Shown here: piece after piece, positions 49,401-58,560 of the stretch
How positions within the stretch are numbered: position 1 is the stretch's first letter
How the letters are laid out: the number at the start of each line of letters is the position of its first letter
DNA from: Blasia pusilla
Lineage: Eukaryota; Marchantiophyta; Marchantiopsida; Blasiales
Assembly (NCBI GenBank): GCA_050084515.1
Contig: CM114274.1
Coordinates: 26,350,001 to 26,414,000, forward strand
DNA length: 64,000 bases
Reading direction: 5' to 3'
Notes under the pieces: model-generated
What the model was told of the DNA's origin: nothing
Databases searched by the model: none
The model's input: the letters and a program-made list of their open reading frames with translations, nothing else
Program-made: the position numbers and the translations under genes

Positions 49401-49880
49401 AAGTTGCAATGTGCTTTTGAAGTGATTATCAAAGCTTAGTAAGAAATGTCGAGGAATCCTTACCCTCTCAAAAATTGGGTCAGTGTTGAGGCCGACCATC
49501 CGCTCATGGACAGAAGGAGGCAACTTTACAGGAAACTCATCCACGCAGAAGAAGTCAAATTCTTCCATCGGGCTCAATGAAGACGAGGACTCTTCTCCCA
49601 CTTTCCGTCCATCTCCACACTTGTTGTCCTCATTAACTCCTCGTCCTTCTCCTAAAATTATTTGGTCTCTTCAGACGTTTTCAAGTGCATGGTGTCGCAA
49701 AACCTCAACGGGGATGCATCTTCCATCTCAACGATGTCTGTAGGTCGGGTGGGGCTATCTTCCTCCACGGCGATAGCCTTCTCCCGTGCAACCCGTCGCA
49801 CTCCGACGGATTGCACGAGACCGTGCACCCTGATTCGTGCAACCCGTCGGACTACAAGGAGTTGCTCTGAATCCACACTG
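46496..49880 (-). pseudogene. Large unknown minus-strand gene relic (unit X1, minus arm)
   Basis: A chain of minus-strand frames in consistent order. 49,876-49,658 contains REKAIAVEEDSPTRPTDIVE and 49,601-49,332 contains VHERMVGLNTDPIFERVRIP. Near 49,230-49,050 come LVTEEDLENLDTFWR and AVEGTES, then 47,775-47,452 (SMIDSLQAELKKIEPVREEA), 47,045-46,818 (Lys/Arg-rich) and 46,810-46,496 (LLQNGHVPWTVHGVAKEVEV). The end is LTYD-stop. Charged and coiled-coil-like parts alternate. The first and third pieces recur at 52,650-53,250, so this is a repeated family. I do not recognise it. Several stops and shifts indicate a relic. Confidence 0.5.
48335..48863. repeat. 27-bp palindrome family, cluster 2 (7 copies)
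   Basis: Copies start at 48,335, 48,398, 48,472, 48,560, 48,623, 48,740 and 48,837, with half copies near 48,680 and 48,775. Most are exactly 27 bp. The best is 48,837-48,863 (one mismatched pair). The cluster splits the minus-strand relic 46,496-49,880, as an intron or insertion would. Confidence 0.92.
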
Positions 49881-50205
49881 CCTCACTTGTACAAGCCGTG
49901 CGAGGGAGATGGGTTACCGGGGGCTAGGACCAGGGGGACCACCGTTCTGAGTCCGTTCATTTTGCAATCCGTTGGACACTGACGGGTTGAAGGACCCCTG
50001 GCAGATCTTTCCCATGGAATATGACTAGATGGTATCGGACGGGTTCAATTTGGTCCCAACCAAACTAAATTCAAGTCGTGAAAATACGTTTAGGGTTTAG
50101 GGTTCGTTCTATCGACATCCCTACTCATTTCCAATCTGTTGGACTCCGATGGGTTGGAGTTCTCCTTGAGTCTACCTTCCAACCCGTCCAGCTCCCACAA
50201 GTTGA
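49788..50205. repeat. 27-bp palindrome family, cluster 3 (5 copies)
   Basis: Copies start at 49,788, 49,839, 49,964, 50,131 and 50,179. The first two are read in frame on the minus strand (QSVGVRRVA and QLLVVRRVA) directly before the conserved REKAIAVEE segment. The last two lie upstream of a TATA-like site for the plus strand. Confidence 0.92.
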
Positions 50206-50319
50206 AGGAAGCTTGGCAATGCCTTTCCCACTATTCATCCACCAGGATGTCCAAACATTCCTTTTGGGTAGGTCCAATCACATGGAGATGGTTAAACCTA
50301 ACCACCAACTGCATGTCAG

Positions 50320-50456
50320 ACATATTATGTCATAATTTAAATGAACAGTGTTCACTATAAATTCAACATTCTCATTCTTATTCCTCTATGTGGGCAATTA
50401 TTCTCGGTCTGACCCAAATGGAAAATTATGTGAAGCTCACATGTGGAAGTCATCAA
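50320..50456 (+). promoter_or_regulatory. TATA-like promoter candidate of unit X1
   Basis: TTCACTATAAATTCAAC (about 50,351) is followed by CTCATTCTTATTCCTC and ATTATGTGAAGCTCACATGTGG. The same series follows the palindrome cluster at 54,510-54,620. In the second unit it leads directly to the plus-strand relic; here the R2 element intervenes. Confidence 0.5.
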
Positions 50457-50460
50457 GCGG

Positions 50461-51736
50461 TGTCGTATAGTAAAATCAATCAATGTGTAAACTCCTTCGT
50501 CATTCAGTGTTAGATAGAGTTTCATTAGTATTAAGTAAATTGGCTTAGAAAAAGGAGATTCTTATATTTAAACCTCTTTATGGTGCCTCTTTTATGCGGG
50601 CCCAACTTTAGGAAAAGGAGGTAATAAATAAAAGATGACTTTATAAAAGTAAAGTAGTTGCTTTAATGAAAAGCAAAAGTAGTCTTGGTTGGTGGCTAGG
50701 TTAGTTGGGGTAATTTGGAAAATATCATGTGGGTAAAAGAGGATATTTTGGAAGAGATAAGAGGAAATCTACTTGTGTCAAAATGTGATTGGCTAAGCCT
50801 TGAGAGGAAGCCATGTGGCACAAGATAAGATAAGCTCTATTTCGTACTCTTGTGGATCCCTTGTGAGTATATAAAGAGGAGGGACCTTCAAGGGTTCATC
50901 ACCTTCTATTCCACATCTTGAGTCTCTCGTGTCTCTCTTGAGTGTATGGCTTTAGGATTTCTTGCTCTTCCAATGAGAGTGGATCACCCCTCTTGGGAGA
51001 GTAACTTGATCATGGTCTATTCTTCGAGAGGTTTCTAGAGTGTGGTGTATGTGTGTGGGGGGGATGAGAGGTTTGTCACCGTAGAGGAGTTTAGTCATAC
51101 TAAAATAGCGGATGTTTTGGCTTGTTACTTTCCCAATGAGAGTGGATTACCCCTCTTGGGAGAATAACTCCGCCAAAACCCATTCTTGAGGAGAGTAGAG
51201 AATGTCTGTCAAGCATGGATAGGGGTGGAGCACGAGCTATGCCCGACTTTCCTTTCCTCAATCCTTACCATGTCAAGGTACTCTTTGTAGATAGGCACTT
51301 GCTCACTCGCTATTTAGTTTATCACTTTGGGGAGGCGTTCATGAACCAGGTCATGCAATCTCCAACTCCGATGATTCTTCCTATCGTCACATATGGAAGG
51401 ACATGGGATTGTACTTTGTATGTCCTTATATAGCGATCCATGGATGTCAATAGGCCTGGTCAAGTAGGGTTTAACACTAGTTGTGCTATCTTCCTCGTAT
51501 ACAGACGTAAAATAGTTTATAGGGATTTTATAGTTAGGAATTTCGGGGTCCGATGTTACGAAGAAGTGATCGCCTCGGCACTTCCATTTGTGATACCTGT
51601 CGTGAGAGAATGGAGAGTGTACATCATAATTTTATATTGAAAAAGGAGAACTTATTAGAGAGTTCACCTTGCATCAACCACATCTACCGCAGCTAGAAGG
51701 CCCGCCCTTGCTCAAAGAAAGACTCTCGACACGACA
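50461..51736 (+). mobile_element. Complete solo LTR, family R2 (1,276 bp)
   Basis: Begins TGTCGTATAG and ends ACACGACA, giving TGTCG/CGACA terminal inverted repeats and TG...CA ends. GCGG flanks both sides (50,457-50,460 and 51,737-51,740), a target-site duplication. Contains a TATA box (GAGTATATAAAGAGGAGG at about 50,865). It also holds two copies, about 160 bp apart, of a stretch of about 50 bp with AATGAGAGTGGAT(C/T)ACCCC. Comparison with 54,600-54,660 shows unit DNA continuing on either side, so it is an insertion. Frames inside (for example 51,215-51,433) are not recognised. Confidence 0.85.
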
Positions 51737-51740
51737 GCGG

Positions 51741-52640
51741 GCCTTCCTCAATTGGAGATAATTCAAGCCCAAACCGGTGACATTCATGTAATTGTTGAAG
51801 AACATTTTCTTTCACTCCGATTTCTTCTCCAAATTGGAACCATCTTTGTATATAAGGATATAAAAGTTCATGGAACGGATGATGTCATTGGTGAAAGTGT
51901 CCAACCGAAAATTGGAGGCTCCAGAGTGTGGAAACTCTTATCCTACTCTAATGGATAATTCAGAGTTTATGGCCTACTTCTGATCACCAGTGCGACTCAT
52001 GAAGATGGACCGAAACCTTTAAGTGCTCCATGCTCCACATGTTTGGTATGGTTGCTTCGGCCGATCCTACATTGACTTTAATTTCAGAAACTCGAAACAT
52101 CGCGATTAATGTTGTGGATATCCAGGATATCTTCAATCTCACAGGATCTGTTGGAAACATGTCCGACCCAACATATGCTTACTGATTCTTGCTTTGAGTT
52201 TCGGGGAATTTGTTGCTTGCTTCTCTTCCCTTGAAATTGTTCAAGCACATTATCGTGGATGAGTTTCCAACTACGTATGATGGAGACTGCATTTTTTAGC
52301 TCCCTTCACTTGTCGGTCTTGCTTATAAGAAATATGGAGGTCGGTTGAAGGGTGTTTACCGAAAATCAGACTGTCAATGATGGTGGAGACTGCAATGGAC
52401 GAGCACTTCAATCCCACGTGGTTCTTGGATTATGTCTTGTCACCAATGCGTTGGAGCCTTAGAGTGCAAAAGTCTAGGATGCCCCTTCCTCGAGAGGAAG
52501 GGAGTTGTGAATACTTCCCAATTCCCTCCCAAAAATGCAAAAACTCCTTACGCCGTGGGTACGACCATACTTTTGGGTGACCTTCGATGTACGCACTTTC
52601 AAGCCTCCCTTTTTTGTGTTAGAGCTTGTCCAACTTCATA
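51741..52640 (+). pseudogene. Unknown plus-strand gene relic (unit X1, plus arm)
   Basis: The plus-strand frame 51,752-51,958 contains FLLQIGTIFVYKDIKVHGTD and RVWKLLSYSNG. After a stop come FRVYGLLL and, in other frames, DEFPTTYDGD and KKYGGRLKGVYRKSDCQ. Matching pieces occur at 54,640-55,036 (plus) and 58,029-57,370 (minus), so it belongs to a repeated family. I do not recognise the protein. Multiple stops. Confidence 0.5.
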
Positions 52641-53250
52641 GCAATTGGGTCCAGGCCAAGTACATGTGGTTCCCATCCCAGATGAAGAAGTAGAAGTTCC
52701 ACATCCAGCTATATTCGGTTCCTTCAATCGCTATTCTTAACTCCTGGTCTCTCATCCTCAAGAATATGTCAGACGCCTCCAAGTCTTCTTCTGTCACCTG
52801 AGCTTGCGTTCCATGAGGAGCAAAATTTTGTCGGAGGAGGACATTGCAAAGCTAAACGAGTCGACAGAAACAGCATCCTACGTTTACAACCCTAAACTTC
52901 GGCCGTTTCCTCGATCGATTTTAAATTCATGGTGTCCCCAGACTTGATCAGAGATATTTCTTGCATCTCAACAATGTATGTTGGATGGGCAAGGCTTTCT
53001 TCAATGGCGATTTCTTTTTCTCTTCGAGATTTCGCCAATTCTGCTCTCATGATGGAGGCTTCGCGACGTTTTTTCTCGCGTTTCTCGTCCGTGACTCTTT
53101 TCTTCAAGACCTTTGATGCCTCAGCCTCTACATTTTTCTTTGCAAGCTCCTCCGAAGCAAGCTTTGCTAGAACCTTGTGCCTTTGCATTTATACTTCCCT
53201 TTCCCGCTCCTATATTTCTTGTTTCCTTATCTCATTCGCCAAGTGAGGAC
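52641..53250 (-). pseudogene. Unknown minus-strand gene relic (unit X2, minus arm)
   Basis: Second member of the 46,496-49,880 family. 53,188-52,892 is a 98-codon Lys/Glu-rich frame with KLASEELAKKNVEAEA and ending REKEIAIEESLAHPTYIVEM plus NLKSIEETAEV. Then HGTQAQVTEEDLEASDIFLR and FFIWDGNHMYLAWTQLL run to a stop near 52,645. This copy has no palindrome at the point where the X1 copy has two. Likely coiled coil at the N-terminus. Confidence 0.5.
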
Positions 53251-53760
53251 CAGGAGATGGAGACGCATAAGTCCTGATGGACTTGGAAGTGATGCTCCCT
53301 ACCTTCATTGCTTGTGTTTTATTCCTTGTCATGGTGCACATTGAGTCAGTCCTTCTTCCTTGACAGTGTTATATGCTTGTGTGCACAACAGACCCCTCAA
53401 AGCTTCGATGGAGTGCCTAAAATAAACTCTACAAGCGTTGTGTGATGAAGCGCCGTCACCTTCCAACGGAGGGGCTTGCCAAAACCAAAGTGTCGAAGCA
53501 TCTTGTGTTGGATTGTTATTACCTTCCAGCGAAGGGGTCAATGTAACCGACTTGGTCAGCGAAGAAGGAAACCTCAGCTGCTGGGAGGAAGAGTTGCACC
53601 TGAAACACAGAATGCAAAATGGAAATGAGCGAAATCTCAGCCTTTTACACTTTTTGAGCCATTGAGTTGACCGTTGGTTCGTGGTAACTATTGTACAGAC
53701 AACGACGTTGGTCGTTATGGTTCTTTGCATGTGGGAAATATGTAACCCGTCACCCCCATC
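53251..53760. other. Spacer before palindrome cluster 4
   Basis: Frames on both strands are short and unrecognised. A pair of similar words (ACCTTCCAACGGAGGGGCTT and ACCTTCCAGCGAAGGGGTC) lies about 63 bp apart at 53,459-53,540. No clear gene. Confidence 0.35.
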
Positions 53761-53766
53761 GGACGT

Positions 53767-54430
53767 GCAACCGGTTGGTCTCTGACGGGATCCACGCTTC
53801 CCTCGTCTAGGGGTAACAAGGTGAGGAACCCGGGCAACCCGTCAGCCTCCGATAGGTTGCACGCTTCCCTCGTCTTGGGGTAACAAAACGAGGTATCTGG
53901 GCAACCCGTTAGTCTCCGACGAGTTTCCTCTCCTCATCCTGGATGACAAAGCAAGGTTCCCACGCAACCCGTCGATCTCCGACAGGTTGCATCTTCCTTC
54001 GTCTTGGGGTAACAAGGTCTACCAGGGGTTGCACAGTTCTCACCATATGGCAAATTTGAGGCACGGTCTTCGAGAAACCTGTATGTCCCTCAAGGTTTCT
54101 ACGGTTCACTTGATAAGGGAAATCAACACAAGATCCCCCAGCAACTCGTCGATCCACGACGGGTTGCACGGTTACCTCCAAAAGGGAAAGCGAGGCGAGG
54201 TACCTTTTCAACCAGTTCCAGTCCGACAGGTTGTCATAGGAAATCCATGCGAGATCCTATCAGATAGGTCACATAGGCAGGGGTTACCGACTAATAATCG
54301 CGTTCAACCCAACGGACTCCGACGGGTTGCAAGTTGCACCGGGACTCTGACCGACGATGGGACTCCGTGGCTTTACAACCCACGTGTCGGAGTCCCCAAA
54401 TTTGCAACCCGTCGGACTCCGACAGGTTGC
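53767..54430. repeat. 27-bp palindrome family, cluster 4 (8 copies), near-regular array
   Basis: Copies start at 53,767, 53,834, 53,901, 53,964, 54,141, 54,208, 54,304 and 54,404. Steps of 67, 67 and 63 bp, then 67 bp again. Spacers are related to each other (CTTCCCTCGTCTTGGGGTAA and AGGTACC-like words), so this is a tandem repeat of about 67 bp with the palindrome as its conserved core. The copy at 54,404-54,430 matches the consensus except for one base. Confidence 0.93.
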
Positions 54431-54499
54431 AATAGGATTGAATCCATTGCGTCAGACAATCTCACCTACCAAACAACACCTTGTCAGTCAAATTTTGTG

Positions 54500-54625
54500 A
54501 GGAGAATAACCGTCACTATTCACTATATATTAAAGATTCTAATTCTTATTCTCATTCTCCTCCCCGTGGAATCGTTTGGGAATGGATAATTATGTGAAAC
54601 TCACATGTGGCTGCCATCTACCGAC
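54500..54625 (+). promoter_or_regulatory. TATA-like promoter candidate of unit X2
   Basis: TTCACTATATATTAAAG lies about 80 bp past the last palindrome, then CTTATTCTCATTCTCC and ATTATGTGAAACTCACATGTGG, as in unit X1. Leads directly to the plus-strand relic. Confidence 0.5.
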
Positions 54626-55036
54626 CCTTCCTCAATAAGAAATAATTCGACCGCAAGCTCGTGAGTCTAACATACCAGTGGAGGAAAATTTCCTCTCACT
54701 ATGATTTCTTCTCCAAATTGGAACAATCTTTGTTTCCAAGGATGTTAGGATGGATGGTACGTAGGACGTTATAGGTGAGACAATCCAACCAATGATTGGA
54801 GACAATAAAGTATGGAATCTCCTACCTCACACAAATGGTCAATACAGAGTTTATGGCTTGCCTCTGAAGCCCTATGTTTCCCAAGTAGACGGTCCGGAGT
54901 TTCCTGGTGCACCAAGCTCTACGTTTGCCACTCCCAGCTATGTAGATAAGGCATCGACTCCAACTTCACACATTCGTAACAATGTTGTACTTCCTGAAGA
55001 TATTCCGCATGTCGTCAACCTCAATGGATCTGTCGA
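54626..55036 (+). pseudogene. Unit X2 plus-strand gene relic, 5' half
   Basis: Homologous to 51,741-52,160. A frame from 54,792 reads NKVWNLLPHTNGQYRVYGLP without the stop seen in X1. It ends abruptly at 55,036, where an LTR end begins (TGTCGTGCGC). The rest of the gene is found inverted at 58,029-57,370. Confidence 0.55.
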
Positions 55037-55670
55037 ACATGTCGTGCGCATACACATCGCTACACAACATACATCGTTGTCACCGAACACACACATGATC
55101 CCATGCTAACTCATAACATCCAAAAGAGACAATAAGTACTAAAATATCTCCAATTATAATAAGATCCATTCTCTCTCTACACCATCTCACACCATAGCTC
55201 TCAAAGGTGTGCACTCTCTCTTATGTCAAACCAAACCCACTCTCCTAATGAGAGGCTTGGGTTACACTCACAAGGCAAGGGACCATAATTCCGCCGGCTT
55301 ATGCTAAGAGGTTCAACAAAGAGAGAATGAGCTCTCCAGCTCTCTCTCCTTGAGGTATACCCCTCCCCTCTCCCAAGCTCTTTCGATGGTAACCTATTCT
55401 CCCAAGTCACCTCCTTGGCTCTTGACCTGATGTAGGAGGTCAAAGGCCAATTACCATAAATAGAAAGTCGATCATATACTCAAAATAATAATTGCCTAAA
55501 ATAGTAAGTTCTTCAATATGTCTCCAAATGAGCCGAAACGAAGGGGAAACCTGCTCTCTCAGGTTTCCCGGGGCCTTAGCAAGTCATCCTCAACCTACTG
55601 AGCATATCCTCCACAACTCACGAAGACGCTCTACTAGATCTCATCGATCTATCCTAAAAGAAGTGAGAGA
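55037..55670 (-). repeat. LTR family L, minus orientation
   Basis: Reverse complement of the 58,030-58,560 type. In its own sense it ends TGTATGCGCACGACA at 55,037, a CA end. Lies downstream of the minus-strand RT/IN fragment, as a 3' LTR would. Confidence 0.72.
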
Positions 55671-55672
55671 TG

Positions 55673-56150
55673 TTGTGCGTATACACATCCTTACACAACA
55701 TACATCGCTATCACCGAACACACACACAAACACACATGATCCCATGCTAGCTCATGGCATCTAAGCAACAAACAAGAAGTACTAAAATATCTCCAATCGC
55801 CCCCCTAGCTGGTGTTTAAGTCCCTCTAACTCCAGATAGCCCTCTATCCCTACCTACCACGACATACATCTCTAGGACGCTAGGAGCAGAAAGGCTATGT
55901 GCTCATGTGGCCCCATGAGCATATGGACTCTCATGAGGAAGACGACTAATGATGGCAGAAACGCCATCATTAGTCGCCTTCCTCTCATCCATGTCATAGA
56001 AAAAGTCGGAATCGAAACCTACCTAGTATCTCCTCTATGTACATCTAGGACACATCCATCATCCCTGAGGAACCCTAGTGAGAGATGGCGTGAGACATGC
56101 CATATGCCAACCTCTCGAACATCCATCATAGACTAGCATCGTGGCCACAC
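55673..56150 (-). repeat. Second, partial LTR-family-L copy
   Basis: The stretch 55,675-55,800 repeats 55,043-55,160 in direct orientation (ACACAACATACATCG and GATCCCATGCTA words). The following DNA matches the inner part of the LTR-like repeat near 4,700-4,800. Contains the hairpin at 55,935. Probably a nested or tandem LTR remnant. Confidence 0.6.
55935..55984. repeat. Hairpin, 22-bp arms, 6-nt loop
   Basis: Left arm 55,935-55,956 (starts GAGGAAGACGACTAATG), loop AGAAAC, right arm 55,963-55,984, one mismatch. Confidence 0.95.
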
Positions 56151-56159
56151 CACGGGCAG

Positions 56160-57365
56160 AACCACACAACATACAACGCAAGCTTGCAAGAACTATTGCT
56201 TAGCTCGGATCTAGTGTACAATCAATGTTAGGAAGGTCACATAGCGCACAATTACGTACATGGTCCTTCCATAGCATATCATCGCATCCCTCAAGCAAGA
56301 GAACATCGGACGGCAGAACGTCACGCACTCTCAAGATAGTGCGCCTTGCAGTCACATCCAACGTCATCGATGCCGTCTACTGCAAGAAGACATGATCTCC
56401 CTGATGAAACCTCTGGATAGTTGGTCGATAACCACCACCCCGAATAGTCGCATACCTCAACGTATCCCGATGTTGTGCAATCGCCAAGTTCTCGAACGCC
56501 ATGGGCATCACTCTCCGAAATAACTCAGCCCTCTAAGAACATGCTCGCATCCATACATCTGGGTCATCAAGGTCCAGCATCGACCAACATCTCGACGAAT
56601 GGCCGCAGGCAAATCTGGCTCTCGGCCATAAAGTAGCAACAACAGTGAAAAAGATGCTAAGGATGCATGCCTACTGAATCTGTATCCCATCCCCAACCAC
56701 GGCAACTGGAGGTCCCAATCTCCTAGATTACCTCTCTGCAAGCCATACTTGCTAAAGACTAAGATGTCATCAATATAACACCTAGCAAAATCCTGACCAG
56801 CCAAGATCCTATCCATGACCCTCTAAAACTCAACCGAGGCGTTCTTTGACCCAAATGATAAGAACCACCACTCGTACAAACAATCCTTCCCATGAGGATC
56901 GATGCCCCAAAATGCGGTCTTATGCTTGTCCTCCAATCTGATAGGGAACAGATGGTATCCAACTCGCAAATCCAATGAATTGAAGACCTTTGCGTGACCA
57001 ATGGCATCAAAGATCTCCTCAAGGGTGGGCATGGCAACCCATCGAACTTCGTCTGCCGATTGATAGGTCGGTAATCCCCACAAATCCGCCTATCAGTCCA
57101 ATTGCCATGCACATCCTTCTTGGCGGGCATGACAATGGCAGATGGATACTCCCCATGCGACATCTCCACTAGTCCTCCTCTAACCAAGTTCTGGCTTCTA
57201 CTCTCAATCAGAGCCCTCTCCATGTCACAGTACCTGTAGGGTCATCGGAAGATCGGCGTATCACTCGACAACTCAATGCGGATCCCCGGTCCCTTCAGCA
57301 TACCCAAATCCTCCATGCTAAACGCAAAGCAGATCCTATAATTCCTGTGGAACTGTATGTTGTTG
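56160..57365 (-). pseudogene. Ty3/gypsy pol fragment: RT fused to integrase end
   Basis: Minus strand from about 57,365: FAFSMEDLGMLKGPGIRIEL, SHGEYPSAIVMPAKKDVHGN, ICGDYRPINRQTKFDG, a frameshift near 57,060, then AMPTLEEIFDAIGHAKVFNS. FARCYIDDILVFS gives the RT catalytic motif (about 56,750-56,790). The frame then jumps directly to LPWLGMGYRFSRHASLASF and YGREPDLPAAIRRDV, which are integrase C-terminal sequence. RNase H and the integrase core are therefore deleted. Further on (56,500-56,230) MAFENLAIAQHRDTLRYATI and LLLEGCDAMI continue the polyprotein. By its style this belongs to the methyltransferase-bearing family at 62.5-64 kb. Confidence 0.85.
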
Positions 57366-57369
57366 TTAA

Positions 57370-58029
57370 CTTTATCACTCCGGGCTTTGATCCCAGAGAG
57401 TTTCTATATACCTCGGCCACTTTCTTTGCTACATCCTCGTTGATGTGTCTCTGAATTGCACCGGTAACAAAATAAGTGTAGGAACCAACATGAACTCCGA
57501 GGCTGGTATATTCAGACGTAGAACTGAAGTTGTGCACAATAATAAATACGTATGTTGGACACGCTCCAATCCAGAAAGGGGATGCTTGACAATGAGGGAT
57601 CGATGGCCTCTCAAGGGTATGGTCGCATCGACTTCATATGGAGTTTCTGCATTCTTTGGGGGGAATTGCGACGTATTGACTCACCCATTGCGCTCTAGAT
57701 ATGAGAAGCGTGGACTTCTACACTCGAGGGCTCTAACACATTGGTGGCGAGAAACAATCCAATGACCATATGGAATTGAAGCATTAGTCCGTTGAAACCT
57801 GCACCATCGATGACAATCAGACTTTTTGTCCATACCCTTCAAGTGTCCTCCATCTTTCTTTTGAGAAGGACCAGCAGGTGGAGGCAACTCAAAAATATAA
57901 TTACCATCGTACGTGGGCGGCAGCTTGTTGACAAGAATATGCTTGAACATTCTAAAGGGTATAGGCGACAACAAACTATTTCCTAATACTCGCATGAGGA
58001 ACGAGTAGGCAAAGGCAGGGCCCGTTAGG
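57370..58029 (-). pseudogene. Unit X2 plus-arm gene relic, 3' half, inverted
   Basis: Minus-strand match to 52,160-52,640. KLPPTYDGNYIFELPPPAGP and GGHLKGMDKKSDCHRW occur in a frame at 57,995-57,681, and then NTSQFPPKN-like DNA. Extends beyond the end of the X1 copy (FVTGAIQRHINEDVAKKVAE at about 57,400-57,470). Borders an LTR at 58,030 and the pol fragment near 57,365. Confidence 0.6.
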
Positions 58030-58560
58030 TGTCACTCATATCTTTTAGGATAGATCGATGAGATCTAGTAGAGCGCCTTTGTGAGAAGTATAAGACAGGC
58101 TCAATAGGTCGAGGATGACCTACGGAGGCCCCGGGAAACCTGAGAGAGCAGGTTTCCCCTTCGTTTCGGCTCATTTGGAGCCATATTGAGGAACTTTCTA
58201 TTTTAGGTAACTACCATTTTGAATATATGATCAACTTTTAATTTTTGGTAATTGGTCCTTTACCTCCTACATCAGGTCAAGAGCCAAGGACGTGACTTGG
58301 TAGAATAGGTTACCATGGAGAGAGTTTGGGAGAGGGGAGGGGTATACCTCAAGGGGAGAGAGCTAGAGATCTCATTCTCTCTTTGTTGAGCCTCTTGGCA
58401 TAATGCGGCGGAGCTATGGTCCCTTGCCTTGTGAGTGTAACCCAAGCCTCTCATTAGGAGAGTCGGTTTGGTTTGACATGAGAGAGAGTGGACACACCTT
58501 TGAGAGCTATGGTGTGAGATGTTGTAGAGAGAGATTGGATCTTACTTTACAAAGAGAGAA
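58030..58560 (+). repeat. LTR family L, plus orientation
   Basis: Begins TGTCACTCATATC, then TTTTAGGATAGATCGATGAG. Aligns with 4,165-4,640 and with the reverse complement of 55,150-55,670, through GTAACCCAAGCCTCTCATTA. Lies upstream of plus-strand gag at 60.2 kb, as a 5' LTR would. Confidence 0.72.

Noticed and set aside
53767-54430. CRISPR array
   Set aside because: Repeats and spacing look similar, but spacers are related to each other, no cas genes are present, and the context is a plant nuclear genome.
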